Positions 9,762-22,309 of a stretch of 64,000 bases of DNA are shown in pieces. The stretch is from Undaria pinnatifida (lineage: Eukaryota > Sar > Phaeophyceae > Laminariales > Alariaceae), in contig JABAKD010000022.1 of assembly GCA_012845835.1 (NCBI GenBank), forward strand, positions 7,535,542-7,599,541. The letters run 5' to 3'. Below the pieces are notes generated by a model. It was not told the origin of the DNA, made no database searches, and saw only the letters and a list, made by a program, of their open reading frames with translations. The stretch's first letter is position 1. Each line of letters starts with the position of its first letter. Both the position numbers and the translations under genes were made by a program.

Positions 9762-12700
9762 ATGATCCAACGAGTAGTAGCGCGCACGGTGTTGTCGGCC
9801 CTGAGCGGCGGTGGCACTGCCCGCGCCTCTGCGGCCGCGACCAGTGTCGTTGCCAGGCGCACCTTTAGCGACAACGTGACTTACTCGGGCGGACAGGCCG
9901 GCGTACAGGGGGGCTTTTACGGGGCTGGCGGGGCGCGCTCCCAAGTGTCACCGCAGTGAGTGCTGGGCGTCGAGCCGAGCGAGGCATTGTCTCCGTGCTG
10001 TTATTAGTGTTGGTGTTGCTGTATTGCTGCCGTTGCGCGAACTCATCTTGCCGTGGTTTATCCGATCATATTTTGTACATAGGACGCTACTATGTGGCGA
10101 GCGAGAACCTTTTGCTTCTTGATCATGTACATATTCGAAGTAAGTAACCTCCCACCTCCTACTCGCTACACGTAAAAGTCTTTCGTGTTCAGTTCATCCA
10201 TCCTCGTCAGTAGAGCAGGCGCACCTCGCTCTGAATGCAAGGCTCACAATTGATCATCTAGTCACATTTACCTGGTACGATATGCATACTATACTTTGCT
10301 GCTGTGACTTATTAATTATAAAAATGGACGGACCATGGACCACCGCCTCCTTCCCATTTCCACCCTCTCCGCTTGTGAGGGAGAAGGTAGGTGACCCTAA
10401 TCGAACGTTGGCATCAATCGCAAGAGACAAGAGTGTTTGTCGTCCACGTCACAACGCTGCTGACCCCCCTCGAGCTGTAACGCCGAGAGCGTGATAGGTG
10501 CGCCATTTTGTCTTCCTTCCATCGTTGGTGCGTGATGCTGTTGGGGCCTGCTGCTGCCGCTGCCGCTGCCGCTGCCGCTGCCGCTGCCACTGCCGCTGCC
10601 GCTGCCGCTGTTGCCGCTGTTGTGTTGTACGAGTGTACGTCAGCAGCAGTGTCGCAACGCTGCAGATCCCCCCTCGAGCTATGCAACCGAGAGTGCGATA
10701 GTTCGCAGTGCCATTTTGTTTTATTTATGGCGTTGGTGCCTGCTGCTTTTGTGTCCTGCTGCTGCCGCTGCTGCTGGTACATGGCACGACAGGTCGCCAG
10801 CAGCAGTGTACACACAAGATGATGGCGATCAGATCTACGTACAGTATTAATAGTAAAGAAAAAGACGTCACTGGCAGCAACCATGACTGAAGGTTTTCCA
10901 GCCACTCGACCGTCCTAGAAGCACATCCCACCCGTATACTCGGTACATTTTGCTCGTTCACCTATTCCTATTCGCTAATGCGTCGGACTGGTCGATTTGT
11001 TATGTTAACGCCTTTAGAACCCACCCCCCCCAGCTGTACTAATCCCAAGTAATGTTTCCCACAAATGGGCTTCCAGCTGTAAAGGCGTTATCTAGAAAGC
11101 GTTCACGGGTGGACGAACTGCCCCCCTTCTTGCCGCAAGTCGCCACAATTTGATACATGTTTACGGCAAATGAACCTATTCGTTTTCCCTGGTGCGGAAG
11201 AACTGGGTTTCCTCGTTGTTACGGCACTGCTGCCTGACGTAACATGCCGATGGACGAGCAATGGCGTTCACCAGGTACCTGGTGTAGTTTTCACTTTTGA
11301 AAAGTATTAGTCTATGCACGCATACTCATACACACACCACGTTTTCTGTGATAGGGCGGTAACTCTCGCTAAGAACTCGCGCTGGCGGATATTTGTGGCT
11401 GCTGTCCGCTGTCTGTGTGTGCTGGTGGAAGACGGAGATTTTTGTTTTACGGAATTATTCGGAGATTTTTGATCGGACGGCGCTTATCCCCGGCTGCCAG
11501 CAGCTCAAATGGGGCCCTATACTTTACGTACGAGGTGGCCGGATAAATTTGGTCACCTGCTTCGCTCGTAAATTTACTCACATGACAGCACATAGACGCC
11601 GCGTTGTCAGTCGCAGGGTGCTGGGTGTTCTTGTTTTTTCACTGGTAGCCCACGTTTGAGTTTTTGTCATCAGGGCAACACCGTACTGTGTGGGGGCAGA
11701 GGTCAACTTGCCCCCCTCCTCCGATAGCACAGCACGTGGTGTTCCTTCGTGCACTCCTACTTTTCTCATCTATGAGCTGTTTCGAGTGCCTCGTTGTATC
11801 CTATGATAGAAGGGAAGACACTCCTTATTAGTGAAGGTGGTGTCCAAGTGCTGATGTTCCGCGTCATTTTTTCCCCCCGCGTGTCCAATCTTCGTGAGCT
11901 CAATGGCACAATCAGCGCCTGAACTTGCGACGGTTACTCGGCGAATGCAAGGCCTGTCAAATACAGACGCTCGATAGTAAGAGTTGATCATCACCCAGGG
12001 TTGATTTATTGTTTTGTTACCACCGTCCGGAGATGATACTGTCGTGACGCGTTTTGTGACGGACCGTTTTGAAGAGCGAAACTTGTCGACACGGGAACGG
12101 TAGCGCTGTCATAGTATCTGCCCGAAATGGCGTGACTTATGTGACTACCCCCCCTCCTCCCGAGCAGCTGGAATACGGTGGACAAGCGTAGTCGAGAAAG
12201 CATGGAAGGACCTAGGAGGAAACCAAGACGAAATATTGTCTATTGACAAGTTTGGGGGGTGCAAGAAAGAAGTAAAAGAGAGGATAGAACTAAGGGAAAG
12301 GCTAGCGCTAAGAAAGGTGAATAAGGAAGAACATTTAAAGACATACGGGGGGTTTAAAGAAGAGATGCGAATGGAAATGTATTTGCACGGCCCAATGGAC
12401 TACGCGAAAAGGATGAAACTGCGTTTTCGTGTGGGGGACGTGGACCTGCCAGAAAGAGAAGAGGGGTATAACAGTAGTCGGGTGGAGGGGGAAGAAGGCG
12501 CACAGAGCTGCCCATATGGCAACGCAGATGAGAGTAGCACCCACAAAGTGGCAGAATGTGAACTGTACAATGAGGAACAGGATGTGCTAGAGGAGATGAG
12601 GAAAATAGACGGATATGACATGGAGAATTTTGGTACATTAGATAGTAGCGAGAAAACGATCGCTATCCTAGGAGATGGATGGTGGCCACAGACGGCCAAA

Positions 12701-14179
12701 CAGGAAGGAGATGAGATATACGAAAGTTTTCTGTAATATGTTGAAGAAACGTGCTGACTGCCCAGACGTTGGAGGTGTCTCTATTAGGAGTAGAAACGAT
12801 GCTCCGTCTCGAAAGAGGGTGCGCGGTCAATGGTCAAGTGACTAAGGCAAGCAATAAATGAGGTGCGCCCCCCATCCCTCCCATCTGCCCGCTAAGGCGC
12901 CACTAATGTAACCCCCCCTCCCATCTCCATCTGTCCGCAAAGGCGTGACTAATGTGGATCTCCCTTCCAACCTCCTTAATGCCCCCTGGCCTTATTTTGG
13001 GGGGGTATTCTTCCAGGGCCCAACACTGGCCAGGGGCGCCCTCCCCCCTTCCCCCCCAACGATATTCCCGCAAAAGTGTGACTCGTGTGAAACCCCCCAC
13101 TCCCTTCCCTGTTCCCCTCTGCCTTGTTTTTTGGGCGGTGTTATTCCAGGGCCCACCACCGGCCAGAGGCAGTGGCTGCTCTCGACGACATCCGTCGCCT
13201 GCGTGAGGCGGTGCAGCAAGTGAGCGATATGGAGATCGAGCTCGGCCGCCTCGGTAGCGCGGTCTCCGGGAGGTCGATCGAGCTCAAGAGCACCATCAAG
13301 AAGCGCCTATCTTCACCCACCATGCTCGAGGTACCCTCATTTATACCGCTCATACCACCGCTACTGTATATTTTATATGCCCGGAAATAGGAAAACTGAG
13401 GTGGATAGTCAGTTTGGCAGTTTGGCGTCGTTCCTGACAGCTTGCGTGTGCAGTGGGTGAACCCTTGCCAGTGCAAGGCGGGTGAATCCTTGCCAGTGCA
13501 AGGCGTGGCACTTACCAGCCGTCCATCCTTTCTTCTTTCTCCTCCCCAATGCGGCCCGGAAACCGTTTTTGCTCGATCGCAACCTCTGCAGGCGCTTACT
13601 GCCTGCAATTGGCGTTCGTGCCCTTGAAGTCCTTGTGCTTGTGTTACAATATATCCTCCACCCCCCCTTTACAAAAGGCCGACGTAGAATCAAAATGCAA
13701 CCCTCATTTTGGCGGGCCGTTGTGTGTGACTGCGTGGCTGCCTTAAGAGGTTAAAAACCTTGAGCTTCTATCGCCACACCTCTTTCGCCTCCCTTCCGAA
13801 CACACGAACAAAACACAAAACAACCTGCCCTCCGAACGCAAAACGAAACGCACGAACCAACATCCCTCCGAACACAACAACGAAAACCATGAAAACAATA
13901 AACCTGCATTTGTGTGCGCGGTGGTGTGCTTTTGCGTATGTTTTTGTGTTTATGCGTGCTTGTGCGCGGCTGCCTCCTCCGCCCCCCCCCCCCAACACTT
14001 GAACAATATCCAAACCTGCATTTTTTGTGCTTCGGTGGCGTGTTTTTTTGTGTGCGTGTGCTTGTGCTTGTGTGCAGCTGTTGACGCGGCTAGAGATCAA
14101 CAACCAGCCGGTGTGGGGCCTCACCCAGGAGGAGCGCGAGCTGGTAAGGATAGCCCGCGAGAAAGTCAACAGCTGCTAA
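9762..14179 (+). CDS. Small conserved-looking protein, probably mitochondrial (3 exons)
   Basis: Exons 9762-9955, 13150-13330 and 14078-14179 join in consistent phases (2, then 0) to 158 residues. Splice sites are GTGAGT...TTATTCCAG and GTACCC...TGTGCAG. The first 35 residues are basic and free of acidic residues and end ARRTFS|DN, as expected for a mitochondrial presequence. A Gly-rich stretch follows (YSGGQAGVQGGFYGAGGAR). Next comes a helical, probably coiled-coil segment (residues about 75-120), then a C-terminal LLTRLEINNQPVWGL and a charged helix. I do not recognise the family; the YSGG...GGFYG pattern gives only a weak impression of a respiratory-complex accessory protein. The exon 1 donor overlaps an in-frame TGA, so retention of intron 1 would stop translation at once. 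A LINE fragment and a duplicated 3' splice site lie in intron 1. Confidence 0.75.
10540..10720. repeat. (GCTGCC)n tract with flanking direct repeat
   Basis: A hexanucleotide GCTGCC run (about 10549-10620) lies between two copies of a roughly 60-bp sequence (about 10453-10515 and 10659-10720) sharing AACGCTGC, CCCCCCTCGAGCT and GCCATTTTGT. It is in intron 1 of the small mitochondrial gene. The apparent poly-Ala and poly-Ser frames are artefacts of the repeat. Confidence 0.65.
12185..12900 (+). mobile_element. LINE fragment, 5'-truncated, C-terminal part of pol
   Basis: An open frame (in phase from about 12188 to a TAA at 12734-12736) resembles the region after the reverse transcriptase of a non-LTR retrotransposon. 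It has MKLRFRVGDVDLPER, a zinc-like CPYG...THKVAECELY motif in which one Cys is Tyr, and TIAILGDGWWPQTAKQEGD. After a frame change the last codons (SIRSRN..PSRK) run to a stop at about 12856-12858, then C-rich DNA begins. It sits in sense inside intron 1 of the mitochondrial-type gene. The stop-plus-C-tract end is shared by all other LINE fragments in the window. Confidence 0.78.
12940..13176 (+). repeat. 133-bp tandem duplication containing a 3' splice site
   Basis: Two diverged copies, offset by 133 bp, each contain GACTMRTGTG, a C-rich stretch, GCCTTRTTTTKGGG and TTCCAGGGCCCAMCACYGGCCAG. The second copy supplies the acceptor used for exon 2 at 13149/13150. The first carries an equivalent acceptor at 13016/13017. 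Confidence 0.75.
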
Positions 14180-16584
14180 AAACGCGGGGGAGGTGGGGGG
14201 GACGTGGAAACGGGGGCAGGCAGTTTTTGCCGGAGACAAACAGTTTTTGCCGTGAGTGAGTCGCACAAGAACGCACCCTGCCGTGGCGGAACGTTTCTGT
14301 CAAACCGAGGGCGGGAGTGAAATGGCGCAGCTGGGGTTATAGCTCAACAGCGATAGTCGATAGTTGAGTTGAGGTTTGGGTAGACACGACGCCAAATTTT
14401 CATGTAGTCTCGGGGCGCTCGTTTCGCCATGTGTATGGACTGGAGCTTTACCTAGCACGTTTTCCAGGGGAGAGCTTTGGTTTTCGTTTTTTACCGCGAG
14501 TATCCTGCGTCCTGCTGGCTGCTTGTAGTGATTGATGGAATGGAGCAGGGTGAGAATAGGGTTGGTGGGGGTTACACCCGCCCGTGTTGCTAGTGCAAGG
14601 CACTTCACTGTCGTATGGAGTCGCCGTTCGGGCGCGCGCGGTGCTCGGAACGCCACGTACACAGCAGTGTAGTAGCACGGTGAGGTTTAGTCTATGGACC
14701 GGTATTTGGACCGGTACTCGGGTCGGTTCTCGTACATTTTCTTCAGAGGTTAGGGAAGGTGGACGGCAACGTTGTGAAGTACAACAAACAGAACACGCGT
14801 AGTAGAGTAATGAATTTCGTGCCCTTAGTTTTCCGTCACTGGAGAGCGACGACGGGAGCGAAATTATTGTACGGTAATGCCTATGACGTGCTGTATTGGC
14901 GGCTCCCGTCGGAGATAGACGGGGACGGGTTCCCAGGGCTGTAGCTCGGCGACTACTGGTGTGGCCCGGAAGAGGGGGAATGGAGGGGCGGGGGGGAGCG
15001 AGCGCGGAAGGAATGAGCTGGGCTACGAGTGGTCATTTCGAGCTCGCGGAAGTTGGTGCTCGCCGATTGCTCGTCGACTAAACTTAATTACGGTCATTTT
15101 CTTGTGCGCACTGGCTGGCGTGATTGGCTTGCATGAGTTGCGTTGGGGTCACGTTGAGGGGGTCTTCAGTAGACCGTGCGGCGAATGCCGTCTTTAATAG
15201 CACTAAGGCATCGAGCGCTAGTTTTCGGTTATCACGTCATCAGCCTCAGAGGTACTGGATAATTCCTTTGGCAGCTGGAATATTCTCAATTAGGTGATTC
15301 CTTTGGGGGCTGGAGCATGCTGAATTAAGCGAAACGCGGGTTGCCGCATGCCGGCACATGAGGCCTACGGAATATGGCATCGACCCTTGTTTTTTTTAAC
15401 GTTCTGATTTTGCGAGCGGCACAGACAATCTGAAACAGTTTATGCGAACGGGCGGGTTCGGTCCGCCCTGCGAGCACGATTGCGTCTTGTGGCATCAGTG
15501 TACCCGTACCAGCTGCAGTGCGCACGTTCATACCTACCTGACGGCTGCTCTGGCCCCTGGTGTTTTTCATGTTCTCTTCACGTCGAGCAGTAGTAGTATT
15601 TGAAGTTCGATTTTGTGATCATGATACACACCATGACGAGATGACGAGATAGATGGAGCTGGATGGAGTTTCACCAATCTATCATCCACCCTAGATTATG
15701 CATGCAGTAAGCATACCAAACAATTTGCAAATTGGTAGAACTTTGACAGGTTTGTTATTCGCGGCGGACTGATGAGTTGAAAATCGCCAACTCACTCGTA
15801 ATAAGTTTCCCTCCGATGAGGTGACCTATCGGGTTGAAGCCACGTGTGTATGCGTGGTGGGCGTTGGCGAGAGACAAGTTGCACTTTAGTTATCACCCCT
15901 GAAACTGTTTTCTCGAGCCTCTCTGTTTTACACCCACACTGATGCTGTGGCTGTAAATAACCCACTCCTTCAACAGCTGAAGAAGGCCCTGAATGAGGCT
16001 AAATCCACAGGTTTTTTTACGTACCGGTAATACGTATGTTCTGGGTCACGTAGTACATACAATACGTATATTTCGTACCGAGAAGAGCGGCATGGATGGG
16101 TGTTGTTCATGTTCGCTGCTGTTCAATAATGGAATTAAAAAAAGTGAAAAAAAAGTAATAAACGCCATCGTTGCGTATACCTGTGCTTCTCGCTGTGCAT
16201 CATTTATTTATGTTCCCATCTCGCCCCCGCACAATAAGGTGGCGTTTGTTCGTTGATGTTGGTTTTCGCCGCGTTGTAAACACACCTACCCGTCGTATGT
16301 TGTATGATATATGGTATGATACTACTGCTTACGTTGGTACGTTTGTGATCAGGGCATTAACTAGCTGTTGCGCGGGCGCAACATTTGGGTCGACATGATC
16401 ACCGTTTTGCGCAGCGGTCGCCTCGAGGCTGGTCGCGCCCAGCGCAACACCCGATTTTGGGCGCGCAACATTAATGAATTCGTTGCGCGTTTATTCTGCG
16501 GCGAACGATTGTTTTTGGGGGGGTCTTTTTGTCTAAATCGCAGTAAGTTCGCGAAATTTTCATTAGTTGGGTTTCAGGCGTATA
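14180..16584. other. Intergenic, no gene seen
   Basis: Downstream of the three-exon gene. The short frames in this stretch have no family resemblance or splice-supported continuation. No RNA gene is recognised. Confidence 0.45.
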
Positions 16585-17740
16585 TATTCGATCGGAGTAT
16601 CACACACAGCTTGCAAAGCTGAGTTTCGACGAAATCTTCGATCTCACAGCTGGAGTGTATTTTCATTTCTTATAATAATAATGTGTTTTTTCCGGGGGCC
16701 CCTGAGGGGGGCTTTCGCGCGTGCGGCGCGCAACATAATGTGTATGTCATGCCTTGCGTCGCCTGTTGAACAGACGCCGAACCACTACTAATTAATGCCC
16801 TGGCTGACTCGTAGCTGATTGGTGACGTTTTGTGAAAAAGCCCCCTCTAAAAACATGTCAACGCCAACGACCAGTATACGCAAGCCGGTCCCCCCGGTGG
16901 CGTATCAGGTTGTTACCGGTATCTTCGAGCCTGGTATAATAGGCCAGTTTTCGTGAGTTCGAGTCCCCCTACAAGACTTGCATACTCGTATAAATTCGTC
17001 GGGACTTTTTCTTGTGCACAGATTGACTTGCAGGAAGCGCGAGAGCGTGAGTTAGCAACATTCGATGAATGAATCATCGACGACGAGCAGTGGGATTGCT
17101 GAACCCTATATGCGCGATACAAATTGAAGGCAAGAACCGGGGGGCAGAAGGGACGACACCTAGCTAGTAGGTCCTGTGACCGCGGTTTGTCCAGAAGCTG
17201 GGAAGTAGATGTGCGTGAAAAAAAAAACGCACCTGAAAGTTGGCGGCAAATAAATCGTGTGGGGGAGGGGGGGACTTTGCTGGAAACGAACGCGATGAAA
17301 CCGGTGCGAAACCGGCATGGAGCTATAATAACACGAAAACGCGAGAACAAAAAAAGTACGTCTGACATTTTTACGAAGAGATAGTTCCTCTGACGGCAGC
17401 TAACTCATGGTATTTCTCTCACACATCATTATTAGAGTCAGCTCTGCCGCACGTAGAGCGAGGCTCAGCCCACGACCCACCACAACAACAACAGGAAGCA
17501 GCAGCATGTTATATTATTATAAAAATTAAAATACACTCCAGCTGTGAGATCGAAGATTTCGTCGAAACTCATCTTTGCAAGCTGTGTGTGATACTCCGAT
17601 CGCGCGCATTACGAGTTGTGTGTCCTCATTAAGGATATAGGTCGGCGACTCCCCTTACAACTACAGTGTAGCTATCAGGGTCAACAGGATGATTTTAGTC
17701 AGTCTGTGCGCGGAAACTATAAAAAAACCCGTTTCTGGGG
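16585..17740. repeat. Inverted pair of dispersed repeat family A
   Basis: 16585-16680 (minus) and 17515-17740 (plus) are inverted copies of a sequence containing ACTCCAGCTGTGAGATCGAA, ATTTCGTCGAAACT and TTTGCAAGCTGTGTGTGATA. The arms match closely over about 95 bases and face outward, joined by TTATAATAAT-type ends. The roughly 830-bp spacer is non-coding and holds one family B copy. This could be a foldback element or two independent insertions. Confidence 0.7.
17090..17210 (+). repeat. Dispersed repeat family B, copy 1
   Basis: It shares CTGAAC(C/T)CTAT, TGCGCGATA, AATGAAGGCA-like, GACACCTA, TGACC(G/A)CGG and TTGTCCAGAAG with 33885-34005 (same strand) and with 57785-57865 (opposite strand). 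No coding sense. Confidence 0.6.
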
Positions 17741-18059
17741 GACAAAATCTGACAGCTGTGAAGGGAAAGGGGGGCCTGGTTTTGATCAAAAACGAGCGGG
17801 TTTGGAGGGGGGCCAGACTATGTATTTTCATTTTTTATTTCATTATATTAGTCTACTCCGGAGTATAATATTATAAGGATGACCATATATTATGGAGCTA
17901 GCTTTCCTTTCGTGACCAGCTCTCGATATTTGCTGTTTTCCGGCTGCATCGTTTGATCCTCGATTATTCGATGGTGTTGGGGGGTGCAACAGCTATATCA
18001 CGCTGACCCTTTTCTATTGACGCATGAGAGCATCGGTTGTTGCAGAGCCTACCCTAAAG

Positions 18060-18330
18060 CTACAAGTGCAACAGCAGATCACGCTGTTTGCGATACTTGA
18101 CGTACTCATCATGCTGTGCCTGTATCTTGAATGCAACCCCAGCCCAACCGACGTGAACAAATTGGGGATGAAATCGTAAAATTTCCGGAATAGTCACCGC
18201 CTTCAATTTATTGTACTCCCGTTTTGCTTGGTAGTTTGGAGTTAGGAAGTGTGTTGCCAAGTACCAGGGAAGGGCGCGTATCCAGCGAAGCAGCACCGGC
18301 GCCAGCAAATAGGAGGAAAAGCTTAACCTC
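18060..18330 (-). CDS. Orphan short coding exon (unrecognised)
   Basis: The minus strand is open from beyond 18390 down to a TAG at 18060-18062. It encodes a protein-like stretch with two hydrophobic or aromatic segments (LLAPVLLRWIRALPWYLATH, HVGWAGVAF) and a basic, Tyr-rich end (HDEYVKYRKQRDLLLHL). Composition is balanced and not repeat-like, unlike the other frames nearby. No ATG is suitably placed, so this would be a terminal exon; a possible acceptor (GGTTAAG) lies near 18320. It could instead be a processed pseudogene. I do not recognise a family. It is reminiscent of small accessory subunits of mitochondrial membrane complexes, but that is only an impression. Confidence 0.35.
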
Positions 18331-18399
18331 GGCCTGCCACGCTTTGCGCTGGGTTGGAAGCGGGATTGAGCGGAGCCTCCAAGGATCTTCTTTGGAGGT

Positions 18400-21300
18400 G
18401 GGCTTTTTTATTTTGACTCGTTGGAGTCTCCAGGGCCGCCAGTTAGAAAATTAAAGGGGGATGGCCCGATGTAGAGCGGAGGCACCCGAGAGGGCGCAGC
18501 AACGGACTCCCCCAAGGCTTCCTCGATCTTGCGGTCGTCGGGCGTGCCGAGCAGTGTACCCCGTGGCGTTGCCAACCCCCCAGCGTTGCTCGGCCTGACG
18601 CCACTGCCAGCTAGCCGTGACCAAACGAAACCCTTTTTGCTCAAAATTATTGCGGGTTGTGCGTTCCTTCCTTTCGTACTCCACGCTCGCCACGTTTTCG
18701 CGGGCGATTGAGCTTTCTTTTGCCTCCCTCTCTTTCCGTTGCGGGGAGGGTGGGCGGGTGGATGGGTTGGGGGGGCGGCAGGTACTGCCCTGTGCCGATC
18801 TGCGCCAGCAGTCAGCAGTGCGGGTCGAACCGGTCCGCGCTGTTGGTGCTCCCGAAGGCGGCACCGTTCTAAAATAGTGTACTGCTGTCGCTCAGCTTGG
18901 TTTGTTTTGGTGATGTGACGACTACGACCTCGGCAGCCACAGCATGATTGACTTGGGGGGCGAAAGTTTCTGTGGGCCAAACGCTCTTTCTCGCCGACCC
19001 CCGACATGTTGGCTGATAACGTCGTGAAATGAAATGCTTCACGTTCTCTCCGTCCCGTCTCTCACTCTCTGTCTTATGCTCGCGTCTGTTCTGAGCGCCT
19101 CTCGCAATATTTCCACTAGCAAAATGTAAAAAAGGGTACAAAAACGCTACTACTCGTACCCTGGGCAAAGAAGCATGTGGCCGCATTTCCAGCCACCGAG
19201 AACACTCGAACTCTGGTATTGACTGAAGACCTGTGTCGTAAACCTTCTTGTGCGCAAGAACAAGTGATTGCGGAAAGTTAGTACGCTCGACTATGCAATT
19301 TGAATACAATTTCGTGTGGCGCGCTCTATCCGATCTGCTCATGGGGTCGTGAGGCCAGCCTCGCAAAAGTTTCTTCCTCCCTCTCTCCAACCTTTTCTCT
19401 CTACTTGAGTCGTGTTTCGTTTTGCTGTGTTTTCTTTAATGCTGACGTCCGGTGGTGTGCAGTAACCTGTTCCCAGGTACCTGGTCTACGGCACGTACGA
19501 GGTTGCTTTGCCCAAAGGCAGAGAGCAAGGATGTAGGTGGTGTTTCCGATCGTGCGTCCGAAAGCCGACCGCCCCATGTCAACACCGGCAACGCTGCTGC
19601 GTCCAGCCTCTCTGGCACACCACCACCACTTCTTTTATTTGTCGTGATGGCGTTATCGTTATGTCGAGCGCGATTGGCTATGGGCGTCCAAACTCAAAGT
19701 GCAGTCTATTCAGGCAGTAACAACGTAGCAAGCAACATCAGCAGTCAGTGTCAGCTTCCAAACGCAAGCAGCAGTCTACAGCGGCAGTAGCAACAGCAGC
19801 AGTAGTAGAAGCAGCGTGTTACCCTTAGAAGCGCGCCTTCTGGCTGTGCGAGGTACTGGTATTTCGTAAACCGTGCGGGAGGCGTGCATCGGTTGGAGGC
19901 GCACGCACCCCCTGAGATGAGCAAGGGAGCGACCGAGCCAACGAACCTGCCGCTCGTCCCGTTCGTACGTACTGGCACGTTTCGTCTTCCCTCCCTTTTG
20001 AATACAAGTATTTTACGTAAAGAAGGTGTTGGCAGCACGGACTCGCGGGTACGTTTCGTCGCAATTCACTAATAATGGGTGGCCTCGACTTCGCTTTTCA
20101 AATCCAACACCTTTCCTGGTAAAACCCACGCGTCGGTACTAGCATACCTGGTACCTGGTAGTTTACCGCATTACAGGACAACTACTTCTGTAGTAAATAT
20201 TGTAAAAACAAGAAAGCCAATCTGAATTGAGATTTACAGAACATGAGAATTTCGGGAGCCGTTATTATACCGAAATGAGTTGAAGATGCACTTGATATTA
20301 AATTTGAAAATCCCACCTGAACCAGCAGTCCCGGTTCTTATTATTTATGGGCATCATGTACTGATACAAGTTTATATGGACAGTATTTTCGTAGGAATAA
20401 TGCAACAGCCACCACATGTTTTTTTCACTGTTTGAGATTTACGTTGTAACTTGTAACAGCAACAGCAGTTTAACACTCTTGACATGCTGCAGTTTCGAAT
20501 TTGAACATCGAACTTTTTTGTTTGCGGAGGGAAGTTCCTGGCCCCTGACTCACCGCAACCAACGTCTATTCAGCGTTTGATCAAACTATCATACCCCCTC
20601 ATTCCCCATCCCCAATGGTTTCTGTGCCGGCCCCTATTACTGCGTTTCTCCGTCTTCTACCCCCCCTCCCCCTCTCACTGCCCAGACTGTCAACACGACG
20701 CGATCGCCTGACCTCTATAGCTTCGTACGAGGCCTAGCCTAGCCGAGCTTAGCCTTTTGTTGCAAGCTTGTGGAGCCCAGAAGGCAGGGGGGGGAGCGCG
20801 CAGGAACGGACCAGGGACTGGGACCGGCTGTGTAGCTTAGTACCTGGTAGACACCAAGAAAAATATCCATCTTGCCTTTGTCATTTCCGAACGAAGAGAA
20901 TCGTTCAAATTTGAAAATAAAACATACCAGGTACTGAGTTCCAAGTCCCTTTACTACCGCCGTTCCTATTTGTTTATACTGCTGTGAAACACATGGCGGC
21001 AGTTTTAGAAGAAGGGAGTGCCGGCGGACTGCACGGCAGCAGCAGCAGCAGCGGCGTCGTTTTGGGGTGCCCCCTGGGCAACCTACCCGGAGACGCTGCT
21101 ACCACCACCACCGCCACCACCTTCTCCACCTACTGCTACTGCAACGGGCACTGCTGCCTCCGACACTACGGCTGCAGTAGCACGGCGGTATTTTACGCTT
21201 GAGCGTTACCCGTGCTTGACAGAACGGCGCGCAGGCGGCGGTGCGGGGTTTTGGGGGGCTCTATCAGGAAAAGCCAACGCGTGTAGCTTAAGGAGGGAAG

Positions 21301-22309
21301 CGCATCTAGGAAGAGGGAGGCGCTGTTTTTGGTTTCGCTCCGTTTCGTCCTTCGTGACGCGGAGCGCGAGGGAGATTGGACGGGAGCACCGCTGCGCGAG
21401 GGCATGTCTAGGAGCGGGTAGGTGAGCTGACCTGAGCTGAACTCTGACCCTACAAGAGCTGCGAAGCGAGGTGTTCGTGTGCTCTTCGAGGGACGATGTT
21501 GTGGCCCGTTTTTTTCCAGCATAATGGCCTCAGCTCATTTTTGTTTTTTTTCACGTGTTCCTCCCCACTTCCTTGTCTCCCCTCCTTCCCTTCATAGTTT
21601 CCACATGACGGTGGTGCGGTCCTTACCAACAACCGATGTGCTTGTTCTGTGAAGATTTTTTCTGTAGTATGTGAGCTTTGTTTCGGTTTTTGAGTTTTGC
21701 TCGGTGCACCGAATACAGGATAACGAGCCGCCAACCCCTCCCGCACTTTGTGTTGCTGTTGTGGTTCCCGACATCGCACCGCGATCACAACGTAACCGCC
21801 ACCACCGTCTTCCCTGTCCACCGCTCCTCCCGATGGTCACGCTACACCCCGGGCTAACGACTCGTCTTGCCCAAATCTACGAGAACGGGAAAATTGAACG
21901 GGCGGCCTGTTGTCTCATTTAGTTGATTTTTCGCCGTCGTTTGATCTTACCTCGTTGTTTATTTTTGCGTCATCGTTTTGTTGCCTCATTTTGGCTCATC
22001 GATGATTTTATTCACTGGCTTGTAGATTACCTAATAGTGTTGATTGATACCCTATTGTGTTGCTTGCCTCATTGACGTGTTTTCATTGGCTCATGGTATT
22101 GATTGCCTCGGTGTGTTGAATTGCGTCACTGTGTTAATTGCCTTCTCTCCCCACGCTCTCGAATCCACGGGTTCTCTTAACTATGGGTTGCCTCGTTCCG
22201 CAGGTACAGGCAGAAGCAGCAGCAGCAGCAATAAAATCAGCTCCAAAATCAGGAAACAGTGCGAGTTGCCCTGAGCGCGTTCGTACGCTTGTCGGGGGCC
22301 CGCGACACC
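18400..22309. other. Intergenic upstream of the PP4R3 gene
   Basis: Frames at 18408-19007 (minus) and 21018-21425 (plus) are low-complexity or lack family resemblance. Four of the 13 TACCTGGTA/TACCAGGTA motifs of the window cluster here (20145-20160, 20841, 20925). A (CAG)n stretch lies near 21042. The PP4R3 promoter should be in the last part, but no motif stands out. Confidence 0.4.
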
